Shown piece by piece: positions 1 through 6,453 of a stretch of 9,527 nt of DNA (positions within the stretch are counted from its first letter, which is position 1; every line of letters begins with the position of its first letter). The position numbers were made by a program, and so were the translations under genes. Location: the NCBI GenBank assembly GCA_015486505.1, contig WFRP01000024.1:1-9527 (forward strand), written 5' to 3'. Source of the stretch: Pseudomonadota bacterium (GTDB lineage: Bacteria; Desulfobacterota; Anaeroferrophillalia; Anaeroferrophillales; Tharpellaceae). Below the pieces are notes generated by a model that searched no databases, was not told the origin of the DNA, and saw only the letters and a program-made list of their open reading frames with translations.

Positions 1-159
1 AATTTCTTCCGGATACTTGAAATAGTTGTTTAACCGGCACCAGTTGTTGCGCCACGATTTAATGACTATGGGGTATTTTTCTCCCCATTTTTCTTCAAGG
101 TTATCAAGCTCAATCTCAGCTGTGCTTTTATTTGCAGCCTTGTAGACCAACTTCAAATC
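1..159 (-). pseudogene. IS256-family (mutator-type) transposase fragment
   Basis: Read on the minus strand from 159 to 1, 53 codons are open and give DLKLVYKAAN, then LEEKWGEKYPIVIKSW, RNNW and NNYFKYPEEI. The KWGxKYPxxxxSWRxNW...L..FFKYPEEI pattern is typical of the C-terminal half of IS256-family DDE transposases, just before their IYTTNAIES motif. The protein would continue leftward out of the window. Upstream (above 159) the family similarity stops and the frame meets a TGA within about seven codons, so the N-terminal two thirds are missing. The break coincides with the IS21-like repeats at 162-209, suggesting a second element or a deletion destroyed the gene. Whether the C-terminal end is intact cannot be seen. 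It is a remnant and not expected to encode active transposase. Confidence 0.75.
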
Positions 160-161
160 AG

Positions 162-209
162 GGTGGTAAATTTTCGGTAATCACAGGCGGTCAATTTTCG
201 GTTGTCATA
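162..209. repeat. Two 24-bp tandem repeats resembling an IS21-family terminus
   Basis: Positions 162-185 and 186-209 are adjacent 24-bp copies matching at 19 of 24 positions, built on GGYGGTMAATTTTCGGT followed by a TCA-containing tail. IS21-family elements carry several such spaced GGTCAATTTT-type repeats near each end as IstA binding sites, and this wording is familiar from them, but I identify it by pattern recall only. No istA or istB coding sequence follows, so it would be a solo or decayed end. It sits exactly at the truncation point of the IS256 transposase fragment. Confidence 0.45.
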
Positions 210-350
210 ATTATAAGCTCAGCGATGTTGCGAATGTTGAGGCATCGTCAGACGAAAGGGGCGGCAACAGACAGGTCGCGGCTAACGCAGGACAAGCTTG
301 CTTTCTACTCTACCCAATCAGCCCCCAATCAGCGCTTTTAAATTCTTTTC
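210..350. other. Non-coding debris region without recognisable gene
   Basis: No open frame here has a ribosome site or family resemblance. The one small structure seen is an 11-bp tandem repeat at 313-334, in which CCAATCAGC occurs at 314-322 and 325-333. The stretch lies between the insertion-sequence remnants and the promoter of the pse operon, so it is probably the residue of earlier insertions. Confidence 0.4.
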
Positions 351-380
351 TTGTTTTAAGATAAGAAAATGACCTATAAT
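351..380 (+). promoter_or_regulatory. Candidate sigma-70 promoter for the pse operon
   Basis: A perfect TATAAT at 375-380 is preceded after an 18-bp spacer by TTGTTT at 351-356, which matches only the TTG of the -35 consensus. The region is AT-rich and points at pseB, leaving an untranslated leader of roughly 60 bases. It is the only good promoter-like pair in the 290 bases before the operon. The weak -35 leaves room for an activator or for chance. Confidence 0.45.
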
Positions 381-448
381 AGAGAAAATGTGTTGCGGCT
401 TATGCTAAGTGAAATAAATCTATTTGAAAAAGAGGACGGTGTAATCCT

Positions 449-1459
449 TTGTTAAAAGAGCGTTCAATTTTACTGACCGGCGGCACCGGATCATTCGGCC
501 AGGAATTTATCAAGACGGTTCTTGACCGTTATCCGGAAATTACCAGACTGGTGGTCTTTTCCCGTGACGAACTTAAACAATTTGAGATGGCCCAGACGCT
601 CTCTCCCGAAAAGTATCCTCAACTGCGTTATTTCATTGGCGATATACGCGATAAGGAGCGTTTGTCCCGGGCTTTGCAGGATATCGATATTGTTGTTCAT
701 GCGGCCGCCCTCAAGCAGGTTCCGGCGGCGGAATACAACCCCTTTGAATGTATCAAGACCAATGTGATGGGGGCGCAAAATGTCATCGAGACCTGCCTTG
801 ATGCCGGGGTAAAGAAAGTGGTGGCTTTGAGTACCGATAAAGCGGCCGGCCCGGTCAACCTTTATGGCGCGACCAAACTTTGTTCGGATAAATTATTTGT
901 TGCGGCCAACAATATTAAGGGTAAAAAGGATATAAAGTTCAGCGTGGTCAGATATGGTAACGTGATGGGCAGCCGGGGCAGCGTCATCCCGCTTTTCCTG
1001 CAGCGGCGGCAGAGTGGTTTTTTACCGATTACCGATAAGCGGATGACCCGTTTTAACATCACCTTGAAGCATGGGGTGGAGATGGTTTTAAAGACCCTGG
1101 AAATAATGTGGGGCGGTGAAATTTATGTGCCGAAAATTCCCAGTTATCTGATTACCGACCTGGCTGAAGCGATTGCTCCCGACTGCCGGTTGCAAATTAT
1201 CGGGATTCGGCCGGGAGAGAAACTGCACGAGGAGATGATTACGGTTTCAGATGCCGTCAATACCATAGAACTTGAGAATGAATATGTAATTTTACCTTCC
1301 ATGCGTTTATGGGATGTGGATGAGTTTATAGAAGCTAATAATGCTGTCCGCTGCCGGAGAAATTTTGAGTATAACAGTAATGATAATTCGGAGCGTTTAA
1401 GCGTGGCGCAGTTGCGTACCCTGGTGCGTGAACACGTTGACCCCGATTTCTCGGTTTAG
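449..1459 (+). CDS. pseB: UDP-GlcNAc 4,6-dehydratase (inverting), PseB
   Basis: This cytoplasmic SDR-family enzyme starts the pseudaminic acid pathway by converting UDP-GlcNAc to UDP-2-acetamido-2,6-dideoxy-L-arabino-hex-4-ulose with C5 inversion. The Rossmann NAD(P) motif TGGTGSFG is at residues 10-17. STDKAAGPVNLYGATK follows at 128-143, giving the Asp130/Lys131 pair and the Tyr139-xxx-Lys143 catalytic pair, and RPGEKLHEEM is at 254-263. At 336 residues it has the usual PseB length. The start is TTG at 449: no ATG or GTG lies in frame between the upstream TGA (425-427) and this point, and the glycine motif is then correctly placed near the N-terminus. The likely ribosome site AGAGGA (431-436) is rather far away, at 12 bases. 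Its TAG stop (1457-1459) is inside the first copy of the 82-bp repeat. It is the first gene of the operon. Confidence 0.95.
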   Translation: MLKERSILLTGGTGSFGQEFIKTVLDRYPEITRLVVFSRDELKQFEMAQTLSPEKYPQLRYFIGDIRDKERLSRALQDIDIVVHAAALKQVPAAEYNPFECIKTNVMGAQNVIETCLDAGVKKVVALSTDKAAGPVNLYGATKLCSDKLFVAANNIKGKKDIKFSVVRYGNVMGSRGSVIPLFLQRRQSGFLPITDKRMTRFNITLKHGVEMVLKTLEIMWGGEIYVPKIPSYLITDLAEAIAPDCRLQIIGIRPGEKLHEEMITVSDAVNTIELENEYVILPSMRLWDVDEFIEANNAVRCRRNFEYNSNDNSERLSVAQLRTLVREHVDPDFSV

Positions 1460-1502
1460 TACCTTACAGGTTATTTTCTGTACCAAAAAACAAGATTTAA
1501 TA

Positions 1503-1520
1503 ATCAGAAAATGTTCTGAT
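1503..1520. other. Hairpin in first 82-bp repeat copy
   Basis: ATCAGAA (1503-1509) and TTCTGAT (1514-1520) form a perfect 7-bp inverted repeat around the four-base loop AATG. The identical structure recurs at 1626-1643 in the second copy. A second, weaker inverted repeat, TACAG...CTGTA, lies a few bases earlier in each copy. There is no T-run after it, so it does not look like a terminator. It could be an RNA stem or a dyad protein-binding site. Confidence 0.5.
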
Positions 1521-1656
1521 AAGAGTACTTATTTGCGGGCCGAAAAAGTCCGTTTGGGTTGCGGGGATTGTTCCCGCATTAGTACCTTACAGGTTATTTT
1601 CTGTACCAAAAAACAAGATTTAATAATCAGAAAATGTTCTGATAAGAGTACTTATT

Positions 1657-1704
1657 TGCGACCAGCGGATTGCCCCTGGGTGCGACCAGCGGATTGCCCC
1701 TGGG
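1657..1704. repeat. Perfect 24-bp tandem repeat, two copies
   Basis: A 24-bp GC-rich unit starting TGCGACCAGCGG and ending CCCCTGGG occurs at 1657-1680 and immediately again at 1681-1704 with no mismatch. It is present only in the second unit of the larger array and accounts exactly for that unit's extra length. Perfect identity and head-to-tail arrangement suggest recent slippage, so copy number may vary between strains. Confidence 0.9.
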
Positions 1705-1769
1705 TACGGGTCACAAAGCCCTGTTTGGGTTGCGGGATCTGTTCCCGCATTAGATAAAAAGGATAAGCT

Positions 1770-2933
1770 TTGGCTTCTCGATATATTCCTTATGGGCGTC
1801 ATAGTCTTGAACCTGATGATATCCAGGCGGTAGTTGATATCCTCAACTCCGACTGGTTGACTCAGGGGCCGATGGTGCCGCAATTCGAACAGGCTTTTGC
1901 CGCTTATTGCGGCGCCCGATACGCGGTGGCGGTTTCCAGCGGCACGGCGGCTCTCCATCTGGCGGCGCTGACGGCCGGTTTTGTCCCGGGAGATGAGGTT
2001 ATTACCTCTCCTATAACTTTTGTCGCCTCGGTAAACTGTATTGCTTATGTGGGGGCCAAACCGGTTTTTGCCGATATTGACCCTTTTACCGGCTGCCTGG
2101 CCACGGAGCAAATTGCAGCGCAGTTGACCCCGGCCACCAAGGGGATTATCCCGGTTCATTTCGCCGGCCAGCCCTGCGCTATGGCCGCCATCTCTGCCAT
2201 TGCCGGAGAACATAATCTGATCGTCATTGAGGATGCCGCCCATGCTCTGGGCTCTTCCTATACGGTTGACGGCCGTTATTTTACCACCGGTTGCTGTGCC
2301 CACAGTGATATGACCATTTTTTCTCTCCATCCGGTCAAACATATCGCGGCGGGTGAAGGCGGGGTGATTACGACTAATAACAAAGAATTTTACGAGCGGC
2401 TCTGTCTTTTAAGATCGCATGGCATCAGCAAAAATCCGGAGCGTTTAAGCAGCAGCGACGGCCCCTGGTATTATGAAATGCAGACATTGGGCTTTAATTA
2501 TCGGATAACGGATTTTCAGTGCGCCCTGGCCTTAAGCCAGTTGAAAAAACTTGATGAGTTTGTGGCGCGCCGGCGGGCCATCGCCCGGATGTATAGCCGG
2601 GCCTTTCAAGATGAAGCGGCATTGGCTTTATTGTCACAGAACCCCGGCGCCGACTCATCGTTTCATATCTTTGTAATTCTGGCCAGGGGAGTAGACCGGG
2701 CTGAATTGTTTAAATCTTTAAGTGAACGGGGCCTGGGCGTCAACGTTCATTATATTCCGGTTCATCTGCAGCCTTATTACCGGGAAACCTTTGGCTATGG
2801 TTCAGGCGACTATCCTCTGGCTGAGGAATATTATCGACAGGCCCTTACCATTCCGCTGTATCCGGCTATGACCGATGATGATGTTGCCGCGGTTATTGCC
2901 GACGTCCGCGAGAGTATCAAGATTTTGTCGTAA
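1770..2933 (+). CDS. pseC: PLP-dependent aminotransferase, PseC
   Basis: PseC is the second enzyme of the pathway. It transfers an amino group from glutamate to C4 of the PseB 4-keto product, giving UDP-4-amino-4,6-dideoxy-beta-L-AltNAc. It belongs to the DegT/DnrJ/EryC1 sugar aminotransferase family, at the typical length of 387 residues. Visible features are SGTAALH (57-63, PLP phosphate contact), IEDAAHALG (153-161, with Asp155 for the pyridine nitrogen) and FSLHPVKHIAAGEGG (184-198), where Lys190 is the Schiff-base lysine. HPVKHI is the PseC variant of the family motif. The start is TTG at 1770, supported by AAAGGA ending at 1763, six bases upstream. The stop overlaps the next ATG by one base (TAATG). 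A long minus-strand open frame across its 5' half is a shadow. Confidence 0.95.
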   Translation: MASRYIPYGRHSLEPDDIQAVVDILNSDWLTQGPMVPQFEQAFAAYCGARYAVAVSSGTAALHLAALTAGFVPGDEVITSPITFVASVNCIAYVGAKPVFADIDPFTGCLATEQIAAQLTPATKGIIPVHFAGQPCAMAAISAIAGEHNLIVIEDAAHALGSSYTVDGRYFTTGCCAHSDMTIFSLHPVKHIAAGEGGVITTNNKEFYERLCLLRSHGISKNPERLSSSDGPWYYEMQTLGFNYRITDFQCALALSQLKKLDEFVARRRAIARMYSRAFQDEAALALLSQNPGADSSFHIFVILARGVDRAELFKSLSERGLGVNVHYIPVHLQPYYRETFGYGSGDYPLAEEYYRQALTIPLYPAMTDDDVAAVIADVRESIKILS

Positions 2934-3682
2934 TGAATACTATTGCTATCATTCAGGCTCGCATGTCTTCAACCCGGCTGCCGGGCAAAGTATTGAAAAC
3001 ACTGATTGATAAGTCAGTGCTGGCCCAGGTTGTCAGCCGCCTGCAAACCGCGAACACCCTGGATGATGTGGTGGTGGCGACCACTACTCATCAGGTTGAT
3101 GATGTAATCGTGGCGGAAAGCCGAAACTGTAAGGCGAAGGTTTTTCGCGGCAGTGAAGATGATGTACTGAGCCGCTATGCCGCCGCGGCCGCTGAATTTG
3201 CTGCGGATGTTATTGTGCGCATAACCTCTGATTGTCCATTGCTTGATCCTGAACTCATTGACAAGATGGCGCGGAAATTCCTGGCGTTGCCTGCCGTCGA
3301 CTATCTGAGCAATACACTTGAGCGCACCTATCCCCGGGGGCTTGATGTTGAAATTTTCCGCCGCGAGACTTTGTCTTTGGCTTGCGAACAAGCCCGTCAA
3401 GCATTCGAACGTGAGCATGTAACCCCTTATATCTATCAGCATACAGACCGGTTTCGACTGGCAAGCTATGTTGATGATGTTGATCGATCGCATTTTCGCT
3501 GGACTCTGGATACGGAGCGTGACTGGCAATGTATCGAGGCCATATATCGGCATCTTTATCAGCCGGGGAAAATTTTTACGACCGCTGAGGTTTATGCCTT
3601 ATTGCAGCGTTATCCTGAAATTGCAAAGCTCAATCACCAGGTACAACAGAAAACATTGGAGGCTGATCGTTGCGGATTGTAA
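2933..3682 (+). CDS. pseF: SpsF/PseF-type cytidylyltransferase (CMP-pseudaminic acid synthetase)
   Basis: This nucleotidyltransferase of the CMP-NeuAc synthetase superfamily probably activates pseudaminic acid with CTP in the last pathway step. The N-terminus, IIQARMSSTRLPGKVL (residues 6-21), carries the glycine/arginine/lysine CTP-binding loop in the form found in the spore-coat SpsF group (COG1861). The classical Campylobacter-type PseF form is IPARxGSKxxxxKN. RITSDCPLLDP (96-106) carries the conserved aspartate region. Length is 249 residues. The assignment to pseudaminic acid rests mainly on position, because it is the only cytidylyltransferase in a complete pse cluster; by sequence alone it would be called SpsF-like. 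It starts with ATG overlapping the pseC stop and overlaps the next gene by 13 bp, so translation is probably coupled on both sides. It is the only gene of the operon that starts with ATG. Confidence 0.85.
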   Translation: MNTIAIIQARMSSTRLPGKVLKTLIDKSVLAQVVSRLQTANTLDDVVVATTTHQVDDVIVAESRNCKAKVFRGSEDDVLSRYAAAAAEFAADVIVRITSDCPLLDPELIDKMARKFLALPAVDYLSNTLERTYPRGLDVEIFRRETLSLACEQARQAFEREHVTPYIYQHTDRFRLASYVDDVDRSHFRWTLDTERDWQCIEAIYRHLYQPGKIFTTAEVYALLQRYPEIAKLNHQVQQKTLEADRCGL

Positions 3683-5163
3683 TCAGGGCGGACGCCTCCA
3701 TTGAAATCGGTTTCGGCCATATCTATCGTTGTCGTTCTCTGGCGCTTGAACTGCGGCGGCGCGGGGCTGAGGTTTTCTTTATTTGCCGTGACCTTCCCGG
3801 CAATCTCTGTGATTTTCTTACCCGGCAAAATTTCCCGGTTTTACAGCTTCCGGCTCCGGCGGCGGGCCGGGCCGGAGCCGGCGCTGTCCAGGATGCCGAG
3901 GAAAGCCTCTCGGTTTTGGCGGCGCTGCCGGGCGCGATTGACTGGCTGGTTGTCGATCACTATGCCCTGGGCCGGGAATGGGAATTGCGGCTCCGGGAAC
4001 GGGTTGCGAAAATCCTGGTTGTGGACGACCTGGCGAACCGTGAACATGATTGTGAGCTGTTGCTTGATTCGGGATTTTATCCTGAAATGGAGCATCGTTA
4101 TGCGGGCCTGGTTCCGGCGGCCTGCCGTTTGTTGGCGGGGCCCAGCTATGCTTTGCTGGATGCTGCTTTCGCTCAACAACGGGGTAAGGAAAAAGGGAAA
4201 TCCGGCAAGCGTCTTTTGGTTTTTTTCGGCGGCAGTGACATAACCAATGAAACCGGCAAAACCCTGGCGGCATTATCTCAATTAAGTAATGAGCAATTGT
4301 CGGTAGACGTGGTGATCGGTAGCGGAAACCCTCATCGTGAAAAAATTGAACAACTGGCAGCTTCCCGCGAAGAGATAACCCTTCATTATCAGGTTGAGAC
4401 TATGGCTTTCCTGATGGCGCGGGCGGATATCGCCTTGGGGGCCGGGGGCACGACAACCTGGGAACGCTGCTGCCTGGGATTGCCCAGTATTGTCATCAGC
4501 GTCGCCGACAATCAGACGGCTTTGGCCGAAAACCTGGCCCGGAACGGCCGGATATTGTATCTTGGTGAAGCCTCGCAGGTAACTGAAGATGAAATTCTTA
4601 AGGCGGTGCAGTCGCTGCTGTATTTCCCCTGGTGGCATCATTCTTTGAGCCGGCGCAGCCGGGAGCTGGTAGATGGCCAAGGCTGCCGGCGCCTGAGCCG
4701 GATTCTTTTGCCGGAGAAAATAGATTTGCGCCCGGCAGAGGCAGAAGATTGTGATAAAATACATGCCTGGCGTAACGCTGAGATAACGCGCCTTTATTCT
4801 TTTTCCAACGAGGAAATTTCTCTGGCGGCGCACCGACAATGGTTCCGCAAAATTCTGGCCGATGAACTCTCGGTTCTGCTGGTGGGCGAGCGGGACGGTC
4901 AGCCGGTAGGAATTTTGCGTTATGATTTTTCCCCCGATATGAAAGCCAGGGTTTCCGTCTACCTGGCGCCCGGCTGCCATGGCCTGGGTTTGGGCAGCTC
5001 TTTGATCAGGACCGGGAGTTGCTGGATTCGGCAACGTTTCCCGTCCTGCAAAGCTATCCAGGCGGAGGTGTTGAAAGAAAATACGGCCGGGAGAAAAGCA
5101 TTCCTTACGGCCGGATTTACTGAATATTACGGCGTTTTTCAGGAGGTGAAGGCCCTTGAATGA
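3670..5163 (+). CDS. pseG: PseG-PseH fusion: UDP-sugar hydrolase plus N-acetyltransferase
   Basis: Two pathway enzymes form one 497-residue protein. Residues 1 to about 345 are PseG, a GT-B-like hydrolase that releases UDP from UDP-2,4-diacetamido-2,4,6-trideoxy-beta-L-altrose. GFGHIYRC (14-21) contains His17, equivalent to the catalytic His of Campylobacter PseG, and GAGGTTTWERCCLGLP (257-272) is the C-terminal nucleotide-binding loop. Residues about 350-497 are a GNAT acetyltransferase matching PseH. It has IDLRPAEAED (351-360) at its start, an acetyl-CoA loop GCHGLGLG (435-442), and the NTAGRKAFLTAGF motif (471-483). PseH acts just before PseG, so the fusion joins consecutive steps, with the later enzyme at the N-terminus. 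The start is TTG at 3670, chosen because GGAGG (3658-3662) stands seven bases upstream and GFGH is then correctly placed. No stop or frameshift separates the halves. Confidence 0.93.
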   Translation: MRIVIRADASIEIGFGHIYRCRSLALELRRRGAEVFFICRDLPGNLCDFLTRQNFPVLQLPAPAAGRAGAGAVQDAEESLSVLAALPGAIDWLVVDHYALGREWELRLRERVAKILVVDDLANREHDCELLLDSGFYPEMEHRYAGLVPAACRLLAGPSYALLDAAFAQQRGKEKGKSGKRLLVFFGGSDITNETGKTLAALSQLSNEQLSVDVVIGSGNPHREKIEQLAASREEITLHYQVETMAFLMARADIALGAGGTTTWERCCLGLPSIVISVADNQTALAENLARNGRILYLGEASQVTEDEILKAVQSLLYFPWWHHSLSRRSRELVDGQGCRRLSRILLPEKIDLRPAEAEDCDKIHAWRNAEITRLYSFSNEEISLAAHRQWFRKILADELSVLLVGERDGQPVGILRYDFSPDMKARVSVYLAPGCHGLGLGSSLIRTGSCWIRQRFPSCKAIQAEVLKENTAGRKAFLTAGFTEYYGVFQEVKALE

Positions 5164-6229
5164 TGATCAGGAGCTTTCCTGTCGGCTGAAAATTGCCGGG
5201 CGCGAAATCGGCCCGGCCGGGCCGCCTTTTATCATTGCCGAAATGTCGGGCAACCATAACCAGTCTCTGGAGCGGGCACTGAAGATTGTTGATAAAGCGG
5301 CGGAAGCCGGGGCTGACGCGCTTAAACTGCAGACCTATACCGCCGACAGTATGACCCTGGATTTACAGGAAAAAGAGTTTCTCATTTCCGATCCGCAAAG
5401 TTTATGGTACGGGCGCTCGCTTTACGATCTCTACCGGGAGGCCGCCACCCCATGGGCCTGGCATGAACCGATTTTCAAGCGATGCCGGGAATTGGGGCTT
5501 CTGTGCTTCAGTACGCCTTTTAATGCCGAGGCGGTCGCTTTTCTTGAAGATTTACAGGCCCCGGCATACAAGATCGCATCTTTTGAAAACATAGATCTTC
5601 CCTTGATCGAAAAAGTCGCTGCCACAGGAAAACCTCTGATTATGTCAACCGGTATGGCGACGCTCAGTGAACTTGATGAAGCGGTTCGTTGCGCCCGCAA
5701 ATCAGGCTGCCGGGAGCTGGTTCTGCTGAAATGCACCAGCAGTTACCCGGCAAGCCCGGAAGATTCCAACCTGTTGACCATTCCTCATTTGCAAAAGATT
5801 TTTAATTGTCCGGTCGGCCTTTCCGATCACACCAGGGGTATAGGAGCGGCAATCGCCGCGGTTGCCCTGGGAGCGGTGATGGTGGAAAAACATTTCACCC
5901 TGAATCGGGAAGATGGCGGGGTTGACGCGGCGTTTTCACTGGAGCCTGCGGAACTGCGGCTTTTAGTCAGCGAAGCAAAGCAGGCCGGGAAGGCTCTGGG
6001 CCGGATTTCCTATGGGCCCACGGAAAAAGAACAAAAATCCCTGATATTTCGCCGTTCTCTCTATATCACTCGGGATATGGAAAAAGGCGAAATATTGAGC
6101 CCCCTGAATCTTAGGGCCATCAGGCCGGGATTGGGCTTGCCGCCCAAGTTTTACCAACAACTGTTGGGCAAAAAAATAAATCAGCCGGCCCAAAAAGGGA
6201 CGCCGCTTTCCTGGGATTTACTGGGCTGA
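5156..6229 (+). CDS. pseI: Pseudaminic acid synthase, PseI
   Basis: PseI condenses 2,4-diacetamido-2,4,6-trideoxy-L-altrose with phosphoenolpyruvate to form pseudaminic acid; it is a NeuB-family metal-dependent synthase. The TIM barrel covers about residues 24-285. Visible motifs are FIIAEMSGNHNQS (25-37), KLQTY (57-61), CTSSYP (193-198), GLSDHT (221-226) and EKHFTL (244-249). His225 and His246 match the two metal-binding histidines of NeuB in spacing. GGVDAAFSLEP (254-264), rather than the GxDHxxSxxP form of sialic acid synthases, favours PseI. A SAF (antifreeze-like) domain occupies about 297-357. The length of 357 is normal. The start is TTG at 5156, placed by a near-perfect AGGAGGTGA (5141-5149) six bases upstream, and overlaps the pseG-pseH stop by 8 bp. 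It is the last gene of the operon. Confidence 0.95.
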   Translation: MNDDQELSCRLKIAGREIGPAGPPFIIAEMSGNHNQSLERALKIVDKAAEAGADALKLQTYTADSMTLDLQEKEFLISDPQSLWYGRSLYDLYREAATPWAWHEPIFKRCRELGLLCFSTPFNAEAVAFLEDLQAPAYKIASFENIDLPLIEKVAATGKPLIMSTGMATLSELDEAVRCARKSGCRELVLLKCTSSYPASPEDSNLLTIPHLQKIFNCPVGLSDHTRGIGAAIAAVALGAVMVEKHFTLNREDGGVDAAFSLEPAELRLLVSEAKQAGKALGRISYGPTEKEQKSLIFRRSLYITRDMEKGEILSPLNLRAIRPGLGLPPKFYQQLLGKKINQPAQKGTPLSWDLLG

Positions 6230-6409
6230 ACCCGCCAAATTTTCAGTGCCCGCATTTTGCGTATGGCTGATAGAGCCCCGGCTCGATATTCCAGGAAATT
6301 TTCCGGTTGACAAGAAAATTATTGCGTCTGCGGCATCACTCCGAAACTATTCTTAATCTTTATGACAATGGGGTCGCGATTAATATAATATTTCTACTGT
6401 TTTAAACGC
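6230..6409. other. Non-coding stretch after pseI with a promoter-like pair
   Basis: No gene is visible. A promoter-like pair on the plus strand stands at 6362-6367 (ATGACA) and 6384-6389 (TATAAT) with a 16-bp spacer, but it would fire straight into the terminator about 15 bases later. A perfect TTGACA at 6307-6312 has no matching -10. This is original chromosomal sequence between the pse operon and the tRNA gene. Confidence 0.4.
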
Positions 6410-6447
6410 AAAACAGCCACCTGCAAATTAATGCAGGTGGCTGTTTT
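6410..6447. terminator. Bidirectional rho-independent terminator
   Basis: A perfect 16-bp stem (6410-6425 with 6432-6447) closes a six-base loop AATTAA. On the plus strand the GC-rich core CAGCCACCTGC is followed by five T, and on the minus strand by four T, so it can end transcription from either side. It stands six bases beyond the CCA end of the minus-strand tRNA-Pro remnant and about 180 bases beyond pseI. It is probably the original terminator of the tRNA gene and also serves the pse operon. Confidence 0.9.
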
Positions 6448-6453
6448 TATTAC

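Larger units (their letters stand above)
1456..1753. repeat. Nested direct-repeat array in the pseB-pseC gap
   Basis: Two unequal units follow pseB. Unit 1 spans about 1460-1582 (123 bp) and unit 2 about 1583-1753 (171 bp). Both begin with the same 82-bp AT-rich block (1456-1537 and 1579-1660), identical at every base. Both end with a GC-rich block (GTTTGGGTTGCGGG through CCCGCATTAG) that has diverged between units. The whole 48-bp length difference is two perfect tandem copies of a 24-bp sequence in unit 2 (1657-1680, 1681-1704). Each unit starts and ends at a TTAG. The other pse genes overlap, so this is the only real gap in the operon and looks like an insertion that then duplicated. Function is unknown: it could be an RNA element, a miniature mobile repeat or a slippage product. 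Confidence 0.9.

Noticed and set aside
132..341. 69-residue plus-strand open frame
   Set aside because: It overlaps the IS256 transposase fragment antisense and the IS21-like repeats, and its protein resembles nothing.
1560..1578. TGCGGG...CCCGCA hairpin (also 1731-1749) as a terminator
   Set aside because: The stem is only 6 bp and is followed by ATTAG rather than a T-run.
1456..1753. CRISPR array
   Set aside because: There are only two copies of an 82-bp repeat, and the intervening sequences are related to each other; repeat and spacer lengths do not fit and no cas genes are present.
1620..2342. 240-residue minus-strand open frame
   Set aside because: It lies antisense to the repeat array and to the well-supported pseC, has no ribosome site or family resemblance, and is a shadow.
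449..6229. Sialic acid (NeuB/NeuA) or legionaminic acid pathway
   Set aside because: PseB and PseC motifs, PseG with GFGH and His17, and the VDAAFSLEP form of the synthase all point to pseudaminic acid.
6307..6335. Promoter at the perfect TTGACA after pseI
   Set aside because: The expected -10 position is GC-rich with no TATAAT-like hexamer.
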